DNA of 49,778 nucleotides from Chytriomyces cf. hyalinus JEL632. Lineage: Eukaryota > Chytridiomycota > Chytridiomycetes > Chytridiales > Chytriomycetaceae. The stretch spans positions 1-49,778 of the forward strand of contig JAIWWG010000156.1 in the NCBI GenBank assembly GCA_025435555.1, written 5' to 3'. Positions 22,030-30,960 of this stretch are shown piece by piece (within the stretch, counting starts at the first letter, position 1; each line of letters starts with the position of its first letter). The translations under genes and the position numbers were made by a program. The notes under the pieces are model-generated. The model had not been told where the DNA came from. It searched no databases and saw nothing but the letters and a program-made list of their open reading frames with translations.

Positions 22030-23713
22030 ATGCGTAAATATTTATTGAAAAATGGACTTCACTTCAAGCGTGGCTCTTGTGCGCATCCTCCTTCCATCAC
22101 GCACTCAGTCCACCCAATAACCACGACACACACGAACAACCAACAGGCCCTTGCTGTTCTCTCCTCTCGACGCGTCTCCACGCCCTCGGACCCAGCCACC
22201 CAACCAGCCTCGATCCAAGACCCTTCCCCTGCCTCACAGCAGACGCAACAAGTGCATGAGCAGAATGCGCTTCATGTTACCCGAATATCTTTTCTCGAGA
22301 AAACCATTTCGGAAATGAATAGTACCACCGACGCAAGTACGCAACTTTTTTTCTGTGTCTTTGTTCATGTCCGAAATACTGACGTTGGTGTGTATAGGTG
22401 GCGCCTCTGTCAAGAAAAAACCGCGTCCGAAAAAGTCGCCACTTTCTCGCTTTGACAAGGCTGCTCAAGCTGCGGCGGAAAAGGGTGCGTGCTTGTGCGT
22501 GCACCGAGTCCCATTGCTTGAACCCCCTGTCGTTTTTGCATGTCCTGTCAATTAACTCGAATCTCTTGTTCGCAATATGCACTGCAGCCTGCGCGTTACT
22601 CAAAAGCAAAGCGCGTGATGACTCACTCTTGAACGACATTAAATTCATGGAAACGTTCAAGGCACTTCTGGATGCAACCAACCACCCAGCTTCGTTAAAC
22701 TTGGCTCCACATTCACAAACAATCGCAAATGTGGCGACGCGTTTGCTTGACTCGATCTTGGCTCGGCTCGAGCCGTCCGTCACACTTGATCAAACGGATG
22801 TATGTCTGCAAGTCATCCAAGTCTCGCATTCGATTATTCAGAAAGTTTACGGTAAACTTGCTATATTTGCTTTTTTAGTGCACTATGACTCGATGAATTC
22901 CTGCCACCCCCGCAGCTTTGCTCTCCTGCAACATCTCCCTTGACCAAGAAACGCGAAACGATTTTATCTTGATTATTCACGGTTCCATGATGAAAGTGCT
23001 ACAGTTAATTCCAACAATGACGGCTGCGATTGCGGAAAATACCAACATCCTTCATGCAAGCGTTTCAATTCGCGATACCCCGACTTCAACTCCCACGGCG
23101 GAATTGGATGCACTGCTTAAAGACCCACGCGAGCAAGTATCGAGGATTGTTTCCTGCGCAGGGGGCATCGCGAACGCGGCTTTGTGCCATGTGTCCGTGT
23201 TTTCGATTCTCAAAACGATTCATTCGAATTTGGCTGTCGCGGTATCTGGAGTTGTCGAAGAAAATGGCAAGCAGCTGAGTCAGTCACGATTGAATGAGGA
23301 GACTTTGTGGTTCTATCTTGAGGCTCTCCAAGAAGCAACAAAGCAAGCCACGAGGGAAATCCCGGCGAGATTGAATGCGAGCATTATGAAGGAAATACAG
23401 GACTTGGAACTGATATGTTTGTATTCCGCTTTGCTTCCTTTTTCGCGAATCTAATGCTTTTCTTTATTCTTTGAAAGCGGTTATCCAAGCAATGGCGGTC
23501 TCCATGGTTCAAGTATTGTTGGAAGCTCGGCGGGGAATATTTTCAGACGAATTGATTCACAAGGTTTCTGGGGCAGCAATGAGTGTGCAGTTGATGCTGG
23601 ACCATGAAGCTGTGTGGCGGAAAACGGCTTCGATTCATTGTTTCAACATGGGAAGAGTTGACGCGGCGGCGATTGAGAGTGTTGTTTGGAATTCAGCAAG
23701 TCAGATACTATAA
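22030..23713 (+). CDS. Helical protein of unknown function
   Basis: Exons 22030-22336, 22398-22484, 22588-22851, 22916-23416, 23478-23713 total 1395 bases, or 464 residues; introns are 61, 103, 64 and 61 bases and all phases agree. The start is uncertain. An alternative begins at ATG 22054 with a further intron 22081-22148. The first ~100 residues are Ser/Thr/Gln-rich, followed by a basic patch (SVKKKPRPKKSPLSRFDKAA) that could be a nuclear localisation signal. The remaining 330 residues are predicted by eye to be nearly all alpha-helical (FMETFKALLDATNH, VIQAMAVSMVQVLLEARRG), like an alpha-solenoid or long helical bundle. I do not recognise the family. It is head-to-head with NUP54 and convergent with the seven-TM gene. 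Confidence 0.7.
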
Positions 23714-23794
23714 ATTTCTTATCTGCGTATTTGCGTTTTGCGTGACAAAGTTGCCGCAGTGAACAACTCGTGTGAGTGGATCCAAAATGCAATA

Positions 23795-24877
23795 TCAACC
23801 AGCCACGGAAACCGACAATTCTTTTGGAAACTTTGCATCGTCAGAATGCGGCTGACGCTTCTTCTGAGACTGTCCTTGGCTTTGGACACGAATAAGAGTG
23901 ACAACCTCAGGTCCGAGCACCCGATGCAACATTTCCTTCTGGTTTGTTTTCTTGCGCCGACTCTCGTTAAACAGAGCCACTTTCATGGCAAACAGAGTGA
24001 TAAAGCACAGCTGCATCAGGATCGTAATAGTGACAAACATGGCGTGGGACAGCACATAGTCGGTGACAAGCGTGCAACTCACGACGTATGTTGTAAAAGT
24101 CCCGATCGTAAACACAGTCGCCGGGATTCCGTATCGAGATATAATCAGGAAGCGCGGGTCGAGCTCTTTCTGGTACTTTGTAGATGCCGTGAACACTGTG
24201 AACGTGATAAGCATCGTCAAGTCGTAGATTACGATTGTGATGCCAGGCAGAAATATGAATGCAGCCCAAAGCGTGTCAATTGGTACGTTTTGGCCGTCCA
24301 CAATCAAGTAGGTCTTGTACATATCGACCGATATGGTGGCTGCAAACAACACTGGTGCGACAACCAAGATGGCCCCAAAGTACGTCGCATACTGTGGGAA
24401 CATATGGCGCAGCACTGCAGCACCGCGATGCCAGGAGTAGAGCATGTATCCATACTGGGTCATTTATGTGAAGGTGTTGAGGAGACAATACACGACCAGA
24501 AAGCTGACTGTGTGAAGATGGAGTGTGATCTCTGTATACAGCGAACTCGCAATCTGCAGAATCGCGAGCGAACATCCCATCAGCAGGAGTGACGCATTAA
24601 AAGGGTTGAACACGCTTCGAAAAGTGATGGACGCGTTTGCAGCTCGCAACTCGAAATGAATCGTAGCAATCAACGCTACCAGCAGCGCTGCACTGACACC
24701 CGCGCCCACAACTTCAATGTCCCTCAGTGCCGACAGTTGAGCGTCAATGTCGTCGAACGCGGCACTTGCATTTCCTACCGAATTCTGACAATCCAATATT
24801 TGCCTGCAAGTCTTAGCCTGTTGTCGCGGATGGACAATGGATTGAAGGTCTTGCCCGCATTCTGGTTTGACGGGCAT
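23795..24877 (-). pseudogene. Seven-TM receptor-like protein interrupted by one in-frame TAA
   Basis: One continuous frame from ATG 24877 to the stop at 23795 contains a single TAA at 24466-24464, immediately followed by ATG. Removing that stop, about 359 residues would hold seven hydrophobic helices: VVGAGVSAALLVALIATI, SLLLMGCSLAILQIASSLY, VSFLVVYCLLNTFT/YMLYSW, FGAILVVAPVLFAATI, LWAAFIFLPGITIVIY, PATVFTIGTFTTYVVSCTLV and FVTITILMQLCFITLFAM. The Cys-bearing N-terminus lies outside, and a basic tail ends the protein. The stop falls inside helix 3. A 226-bp solo LTR ends 34 bases upstream of the ATG, so the promoter or a first exon may have been lost. It could be a pseudogene, a readthrough gene, or hold a very short (42-base) intron gtcgtg...cccag. 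The receptor class is not recognised. Confidence 0.6.
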
Positions 24878-24911
24878 TAGTTCATCGTATTGCGAACAGT
24901 CAAGTTGCAAA

Positions 24912-25137
24912 TGTCAGATGTAGACATGCTCTCTCGTGTTTAAGTTCAATAAAAACAGTATAAAGTCAAACGTAAATGGACTTTATTCTGGGTCGATTAA
25001 TTTCGATCAAAACGGCACGTGTTTCAGATTGAAACAACGTTCGTGCAACGTCCCGCTTCCCTGAGCATTCATAGGCTATTGCTTAGTAGAGTTACCGAAG
25101 GTCTATCTTCGACGAGCTTGGTCCCTGGATCATGACA
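24912..25137 (+). repeat. Solo LTR (family D), copy 1
   Basis: 226 bases beginning TGTCAGATG and ending GGATCATGACA, matching the 226-base unit at 32787-33012 along its whole length. Terminal TGTCA/TGACA inverted ends identify it as an LTR. The flanks gcaaa and gtaaa may be a diverged 5-bp target duplication. It lies between the seven-TM gene start and tRNA-Leu(UAG), ending 122 bases upstream of the tRNA. Confidence 0.85.
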
Positions 25138-25259
25138 GTAAACTGCTGAAAGAATGCATACCGACTTTGAATTACGCTGAGAATCATCTTTCATACTTGC
25201 TGTTCCCAGATGCAAGTCAATAAATAATTTAAATTGGTTAAAACGTTTTACTCCCCATC

Positions 25260-25341
25260 GGGCAAATGGCCGAGTGGTCTAAGGCGCCAGGTTTAGGCCC
25301 TGGTATCTCCGGATGCGTGGGTTCAAACCCCACTTTGCTCA
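25260..25341 (+). tRNA. tRNA-Leu (anticodon UAG)
   Basis: 82 bases. The acceptor stem GGGCAAA pairs with TTTGCTC. The D-arm starts TGGCCGAGTGG, the anticodon stem CCAGG/CCTGG encloses TTTAGGC (anticodon TAG), there is a long variable arm, and the T-arm GTGGGTTCAAACCCCAC pairs perfectly. A Pol III terminator (cttttaat) follows. No intron. Confidence 0.95.
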
Positions 25342-26624
25342 CGCCCTCTTTTAATATCATTTACATTATGCGGCACACATTTTGCGCATCACCAATCCAT
25401 GAAAGGCTAATCTCCTGGGATTTTATTTCCAAACCCAACAAGATGACCTGTTCAAAATGAATGTCATGGGCCTGCGCAGTATGACGATACGTTTATCTTA
25501 TGCCTTAGAAACTTGCAAACAATGCGCGCTTTAATTCGTCCCAAAATCGTCTTGACGTATTTAGTATCTGCAAAGACCCTTGACTTCACACAGTGGCTTT
25601 TTACACGCGCATTCAGGTTTTAATTTGTTACCTTTTTTTCCCGCGCAAGTTTGTCGTAACAGTTGCGTGGTACCCTGAACAACCATGCATTCTCAAGGTA
25701 GGCACAATGCAACGTCCCAGAGATTCATTGGTGTCCCTAATACCCTTTAGATTCCATCCCAACCCAACTGCCGACATAATCGCCCCCAAAATCACCATAT
25801 ATGCAACGTGTTGCGTGCGATATGCCTGTTGAATCCTAAGCATGGACTCGTTTGCCGTCGCTGGACTGTGGTGAAGCAACGTAAAAACTGCGCATGATCT
25901 GGCAATCCGACCTGCTGAGCCACCAAATTCACAAAAAAAAGGGTATAAAAAACAGGGGAGCGCACTTGAGTTGAAAAGCACATTCCTCTCAAGCCTATAT
26001 TGGCTAAGATCAAGTGTAGTATCTGTTCTATTTAGTGTGATAACTAAATCCATTATCATAATATTTTTTGGACCACTGTTTTCGGTCATCTGTGCTTGCA
26101 CAGACCCTGGAAAATGCGTGTGGCTGGTCTTTCACTGCCACCAGCTGACGCCGAGCATCCTGCTCTATTTTTACAAACGAAATGATGAAAGCCCAACTCC
26201 TCCCATTCCAATGTCTCTGATTCTGCGAACACTGACATCCTCTGCCTGCCCTTCTCCTGCTGTATGATTCTGTACTGCTCCTGAGCGCTTGATGGAAATA
26301 CTATCGACATTTTCTGAGATGATGCACAGCAAGTGAGTGAAGTAAGAAACTTCACCAGCATGAGAGAATGCTTTCATAAAGAGGCCCAACAAATAAACTA
26401 CATTCATCCCCTTGACGCTTCATCTCGAAGGTGTTTTAACAGCGCTGTACAGAAGAACAAGCAGACAGACATATCATCAGGATCTGCAGGGCAGAGAGAG
26501 TTGGAGAGTGTTTTACCATCACCCCAAAGGGAAGTGGAAGGGTGTTTGGGAACGGGTTGCAAAAATTGACTGCTCTTTTGTACGACAAAAGTGAACAGAG
26601 AACAGGTGAAGGAGGAAAAGAGGG
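25342..26624. other. Region between two tRNA genes; possible membrane-protein remnant
   Basis: No confident gene. On the minus strand, 26101-25628 contains one convincing hydrophobic helix (HVAYMVILGAIMSAVGLGWN). An overlapping frame at about 25850-25960 reads FYTLFFVNLVAQQVGLPDHAQFLR. The two could be pieces of a frame-broken membrane protein, but no intron model joined them. The remainder (26110-26620) shows nothing recognisable. Confidence 0.3.
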
Positions 26625-26707
26625 TGAACAGAGTGGGATTCGAACCCACGCCTATTACTAGACCACAACTTGAGTGTGGCGCCTTAGACCAACTCGGCCA
26701 TCTGTCC
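26625..26707 (-). tRNA. tRNA-Leu (anticodon CAA), copy 1
   Basis: 83 bases. The acceptor stem GGACAGA pairs with TCTGTTC. The D-arm is TGGCCGAGTTGG. The anticodon stem CCACA/TGTGG encloses CTCAAGT (anticodon CAA), there is a long variable arm, and the T-arm GTGGGTTCGAATCCCAC pairs. It is identical to 48141-48223. An LTR begins 8 bases upstream of its mature 5' end. Confidence 0.95.
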
Positions 26708-26715
26708 ATGCGAAA

Positions 26716-26907
26716 TGTTGCGTAATAACGCCATTTCCTCCATTGTGTCCATTTTACTTGACTTAAATTTTTCCTTCAAAATTCCCGAGATAGAAACTTC
26801 TCGAAAACAACAAAGTTCAAATCACCCTCACCACAGCAGTATAAAAGCCAGTGTCCTTCTACCAATAAAGATCATCTATCAACCAACATTGCTTTATTTC
26901 CGTAACA
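26716..26907 (+). repeat. LTR (family B), proximal copy
   Basis: 192 bases, TGTTGCGTAA...CCGTAACA, flanked on both sides by CGAAA (26711-26715 and 26908-26912). It contains a TATAAAA box and AATAAA in plus orientation, as expected of an LTR. About nine differences from the copy at 32484-32675, all within the first ~90 bases. No internal region of this family is present. Confidence 0.9.
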
Positions 26908-26912
26908 CGAAA

Positions 26913-27240
26913 TGATAGGGAATTGACCAAGAGCTGCGGCATGGCTACGTGATCAATTAAGGAGTTTGGATTGAGTTGGAGAGTGCTAAGAACAGAGAGA
27001 AGATTGAGAGGAGACTGATCTTTATTGAAGTGATAACGTGCGCTTTAAATAGCGTTACTGAATAAAGAGGAAAGAAACGATTGGTGATGAGGCGTTGTGG
27101 AGGTGATGTCATTGTGTACAGTCAAGAAACGATTGGTGATGAGGCATTGTGGAGGTGATGTCATTGTGTACGGTCAAGAAAAAGAGTGTCCATTGTTCTC
27201 AATTAGAGACGCGTGACGGAATCGAGTTGATTACGTAACA
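26913..27240 (-). repeat. 3' LTR (family A) of the Ty3/gypsy element
   Basis: Starts TGTTACGTAATC on the minus strand and ends CCCTATCA. Contains a 52-base tandem duplication (27072-27123 and 27124-27175), a CTATTTAAAG TATA-like element and AATAAAGATCAG for polyadenylation, all on the minus strand. Confidence 0.95.
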
Positions 27241-27984
27241 CCCGCCTCCAAGAGCGAACGCGATGAAAAAGGCAGTGAACTGGGTGGAGGTTTATCTTGT
27301 TGGATTCGACGGAGTAATTCTGGCGTAGCATTCAACCAACAGTTGAACACTGGATGATGATCCTTCCATTGCACAAGTACTTGTTGTTGACCTTCAAGAG
27401 TGCGGGAAGAAAGGACCTTGTCGATAGCCCGAACGGCAATAGACTGATGTTCAAGAGGATGCTTAGCGGCGTCAAAGAAGTAAGGTTTGAGTTTTTCAGG
27501 ATGGAAGACAGGGTGAATTCCCCAATCTCGTGGTAAGTCAAGCTTGCATGACAGGGCTGCTCCGACTAGTTCGATGATTCGGTAAGGTCCGGAGTATTGT
27601 TCTGAAAGTTTGTTGGTTTGGCGGTAACGAAGGTTGGGAGGTTTGAATTCCTTGGCGGATATAAGAACGAGGTCTCCGACTTGGAATGGTGAACGAAGGC
27701 GTTTTCGGTTTGCAATTGCAGCGTACTTGTCTTGTGAATCGCGAATTCGATCCTTGACGACTTGGTACTCAGCCCGAACGTCCTTGATGGTTAACGGGGC
27801 AGAGAAGGGTATGTCAATATTGATCATAGAGCGAGGATGTCGTCCGTATTCGAGGTAGAAAGGTGTGTAGCCAGTACTTGAGTTGACAGTGTCGTTGATA
27901 CCAAACTCAATCTTGGGCAAATGCTCGTCCCAGTCGTCTTGGTAAGGGGCGACAAAATGTCGGAGGGCTTGGAGGACCCAGTCG
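27231..27984 (-). CDS. Integrase C-terminus with GPY/F motif and chromodomain-like module (shifted frame)
   Basis: Continuation of Pol after the A8 frame break at 27985-27992. It opens with the end of the integrase core (...HLPKIEFGINDTVNSSTGYT, FYLEYGRHP) and then an SH3-like GPY/F segment, EQYSGPYRIIELVG. The tail has a chromodomain-like stretch (VLSSRTLEGQQQVLVQWKDH, FNCWL). Chromodomains in this clade bind methylated histones and guide insertion. One-base shift relative to the upstream Pol frame: either a mutation, an assembly slip in the homopolymer, or rarely a programmed shift. Confidence 0.85.
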
Positions 27985-30960
27985 TTTTTTTTGTTCAGTT
28001 TGGCCGTCAGTTTGTGGATGCGAGGAGGTAGAGATGGTGAGCTTTATCTTGAGGGAGTTGCAGAGTTCTTGCCAGAAGTTGGAGGTGAACTTGACGTCGC
28101 GGTCAGAGATGAAGTGGACTGGAATGCCGTGGTGAGGGAAGATGTGTAACTCAAACAGGTTGGCAATGTCGCGTGCAGTAGAGGTGGTGTGGCATGGGAT
28201 GAGTCTTGTGCGTTTAGTTCCAGAGTCGACGACTACCATAAGAGAATTGTATCCAGACTTGGTGAGTGGGAGCTTGGTCATGAAGTCCATTGAGCAGGTG
28301 TGCCATGGATAAGGTGGGACATCGTGAGGCTGGAGGAGTCCGTATGGAGCGTGACGAGCTACCTTGAGGCGTTGGCAGTTGTCACAGTTTTGGCAAAGGC
28401 GCTGGACGTCGCTGTGAAGCTTGGGCCAGTGGAAGTAGCGAGTGAGTCGTTCTGAGGTACGTTCCCAGTTGTTGTGGATGGCTGGACCGTAAGAGTGAGC
28501 TTTTTCAAGAAGTGAGTGACGGAGAGGGGCTGGGACGTAGAGACGGGCGTGAGTCTTGTCAACGTAGTGGAGGAGTCCATCTCGTAGGCGGTAACGTGCT
28601 ATCTGAGAGACTAGGTGCTTGGGAGCTTTGGATGGGTCGTTATCGAATGTGTCTGGATTCAGTGGATCAACAAGGTATTGTGCAATTTCTAGGAACTGAG
28701 GGTCGGTAGTGTTCATGTCCTTGATGTCGGCCGTGAGGTCATCAGTGATTGTCAAGGAGGTTGTATTGAGGAGAAGGTATGATTCTGGTACTTGGAGGAT
28801 GGTGTGGACAGAGTTCTTGTAGGTGTTGACTTGAACAGATGCATCTGTAGCGAAGCGGCGCCTTGACAGTGCGTCAGCAATGGTATTCCACTCCCCCGGT
28901 GTCCACTGAATCTGGAAATCGTAGGCGAGAAGGTCAGCGAGCCAACGGTGATGGACGGGGCGGAGCTTGGGTTGCGTGAGAATGTGGCGGAGGGACTGGT
29001 GGTCTGTGAAGGCGAGGACGTTGTTTCCGAGGAGGTACTGACGGTAGTATCTGAGACATTCGACGAGGGCGAGGATTTCACCCATGCAGGGATGATAACG
29101 AGTTTCTTCTGGCTTGAGTTTGCGGGAGTAGTAGGCGATGGGCTGATCGATGCCATTGGAGTCAGGCTGAGCAATGTATCCCCCAACAGCGCGGGCGGAC
29201 CAGTCAGTGTACAGGTGGACAGGAAGTTCTGGATTGAAGATGGCGAGCATGGCTGGGGATGAGAGGAGGGTCTTGATTTCGCGGAAGTGATGACGCGCTG
29301 TGTCATTCCATTTGTCGGTAAAGGAGGTTGTCTTGTGGTCTCGTAGGAGGTCAGAGAGAGGCGCGACAAGTGAGGCGTGACTTTTGATGAAGCGATGGAC
29401 AGTATTGGCAAGGCCGAGGAAGGAGCGGAGTTCTGAGAAAGAGGTAGGTTCCTCAAAATCTCTGATGGACTGAGTTCTGGAAGGAAGGACAGAGACTGAT
29501 CCTCTATTGATTTGATAACCGAGATATTCGAGTTGTGTCTGGAAGAAGGAACACTTGGAGAGGCGTAGGTGGAGTTTGTGGTTTTGGAGTCGCTGGAGTA
29601 CCATGTCGACATGGCGGAGATGGTCTTGTTCATTGTCAGAGAAGATGAGGATGTCGTCGATGTAGACTATGACAAAGACGTCAATGAAGTCTTGGAAGAT
29701 TGTGCTGAGTGTGGTCTGGAAAACACCTGGAGCGTTGGCGAGGCCAAAGGGCATAACAACCCATTCGTAGTGGCCGTATTTAGTGCGGAAGGCAGTTTTG
29801 GGGATGTCAGATTCTACAATCCTGATTTGATGGAAACCGGACTTGCAGTCGGCTTTGGTAAAGAATTTGGCCTTGGAGAGGCGGTCGAGGGATTCTAGGA
29901 TGTTGGGAAGGGCGGCGCGGTTCTTGACGGTCAGTCTGTTGATGGCGCGGTAGTCAAATACAAGGCGGAGTTTGTCTTTCTGTTTGACAAAGAAGACAGG
30001 AGCGCCAAAGGGCGAGGTGGAAGGTCTGATGCGGTGATGCTTGAGGAGGTAGGTAAGTTCTTCTTGAAGAGCCTTCAGTTCTGGAGCGCTCATGGGATAG
30101 ATGGGTCGGTAGGGAGGTTCAGCACTTGCTGTTGGATCGAGGTCAATTTTCATGTCAGTAGGTCGGGACGGAGGAAGGCCTTCAAAAGGCGCGAAGACAT
30201 CTGGGTACTTGGAGACCAGTTCTTGGACGTTAGGAGGGAGGGACTTGTGGACAGCTTCATCTTTTTCGTCGATCTCGGCTGAGGTAGTGGTGGTTGATAC
30301 TTCTTGTTCTTCAGGTATTATGGCACCAAGGAAGTCATCAGGCTGTAGGGTTTCAAGGAGGTTCAGAAATTGGTTGGCAGTAAGGATCTCCGGCGTGGAG
30401 CGTGGGGAGCGGCATTTCCAGCTGTGTGGACCAATGCGGACTTGGTTTGTCGGCCAGTCGATAGAGGGATTGTGGGCGTCAAGCCAGTCCTTTCCGAGGA
30501 TCAGGTCATACGCGAGTTCAGGAACGGTAGTGAAAGAGCGAGAGTCGCTAAAGGTAGTGTCATTTATTTTCAGTTTAAGGGTTTCGGTACGCTGGCCCTT
30601 AACTATGGATCCATCAGCTAGCTTGATCTTGCAGGCCTGAGGAATGAGAGATTTATCTTGGAGGAATGGTAGGTTGGAACGGATGAAACTGGGGTTGGCA
30701 CCAGAGTCAATGAGGATGGAAACATGATGATCGTTGATGGTTCCTTGGCAGATGAGGAGGCCAGGAGTGTCAGAATATGGGGCATAGTGTTCAGACTTGA
30801 CGTGGTACAGGGGGCGCTTGGGACGTGGGACTTGGACAGGAAAAACAGGGACAGTAACGGCAGTTAGATTGTCAGGTGGATTATCAAAGGGCAAGGCGGA
30901 GAAACGATTAGAGTTTGTGATCGCTATCTTCTTCTTCATCTTGGGCTTGAGTTGCGGCAT
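27907..30960 (-). CDS. Ty3/gypsy Pol polyprotein (protease, RT, RNase H, integrase)
   Basis: The frame is open from 31452 to 27907, but the domain-bearing part begins near the end of gag. Protease active site ILIDSGANPSF lies near 30706. RT contains LRLVFDYRAINRLT, FTKADCKSGFHQIR, MPFGLANAPGVFQ and the catalytic VYIDDILIFS near 29660. RNase H contains LYTDWSARAVGGYI and AFTDHQSLRHIL. Integrase has an HHCC zinc motif ending CQNCDNCQRLK, then MDFMTKL, ISDRDVKFTSNFW and QTDGQTEQ for the D,D,E triad. The frame is one base downstream of gag, so expression would need a +1 shift (or an unseen splice) in the gag-pol overlap. The call is firm; the start is inferred. Confidence 0.92.
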   Translation of the reverse strand: MPQLKPKMKKKIAITNSNRFSALPFDNPPDNLTAVTVPVFPVQVPRPKRPLYHVKSEHYAPYSDTPGLLICQGTINDHHVSILIDSGANPSFIRSNLPFLQDKSLIPQACKIKLADGSIVKGQRTETLKLKINDTTFSDSRSFTTVPELAYDLILGKDWLDAHNPSIDWPTNQVRIGPHSWKCRSPRSTPEILTANQFLNLLETLQPDDFLGAIIPEEQEVSTTTTSAEIDEKDEAVHKSLPPNVQELVSKYPDVFAPFEGLPPSRPTDMKIDLDPTASAEPPYRPIYPMSAPELKALQEELTYLLKHHRIRPSTSPFGAPVFFVKQKDKLRLVFDYRAINRLTVKNRAALPNILESLDRLSKAKFFTKADCKSGFHQIRIVESDIPKTAFRTKYGHYEWVVMPFGLANAPGVFQTTLSTIFQDFIDVFVIVYIDDILIFSDNEQDHLRHVDMVLQRLQNHKLHLRLSKCSFFQTQLEYLGYQINRGSVSVLPSRTQSIRDFEEPTSFSELRSFLGLANTVHRFIKSHASLVAPLSDLLRDHKTTSFTDKWNDTARHHFREIKTLLSSPAMLAIFNPELPVHLYTDWSARAVGGYIAQPDSNGIDQPIAYYSRKLKPEETRYHPCMGEILALVECLRYYRQYLLGNNVLAFTDHQSLRHILTQPKLRPVHHRWLADLLAYDFQIQWTPGEWNTIADALSRRRFATDASVQVNTYKNSVHTILQVPESYLLLNTTSLTITDDLTADIKDMNTTDPQFLEIAQYLVDPLNPDTFDNDPSKAPKHLVSQIARYRLRDGLLHYVDKTHARLYVPAPLRHSLLEKAHSYGPAIHNNWERTSERLTRYFHWPKLHSDVQRLCQNCDNCQRLKVARHAPYGLLQPHDVPPYPWHTCSMDFMTKLPLTKSGYNSLMVVVDSGTKRTRLIPCHTTSTARDIANLFELHIFPHHGIPVHFISDRDVKFTSNFWQELCNSLKIKLTISTSSHPQTDGQTEQKKRLGPPSPPTFCRPLPRRLGRAFAQD

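Noticed and set aside
23738-24592. 284-residue plus-strand frame opposite the seven-TM gene
   Set aside because: His/Asp/Arg-rich composition typical of antisense to hydrophobic codons.
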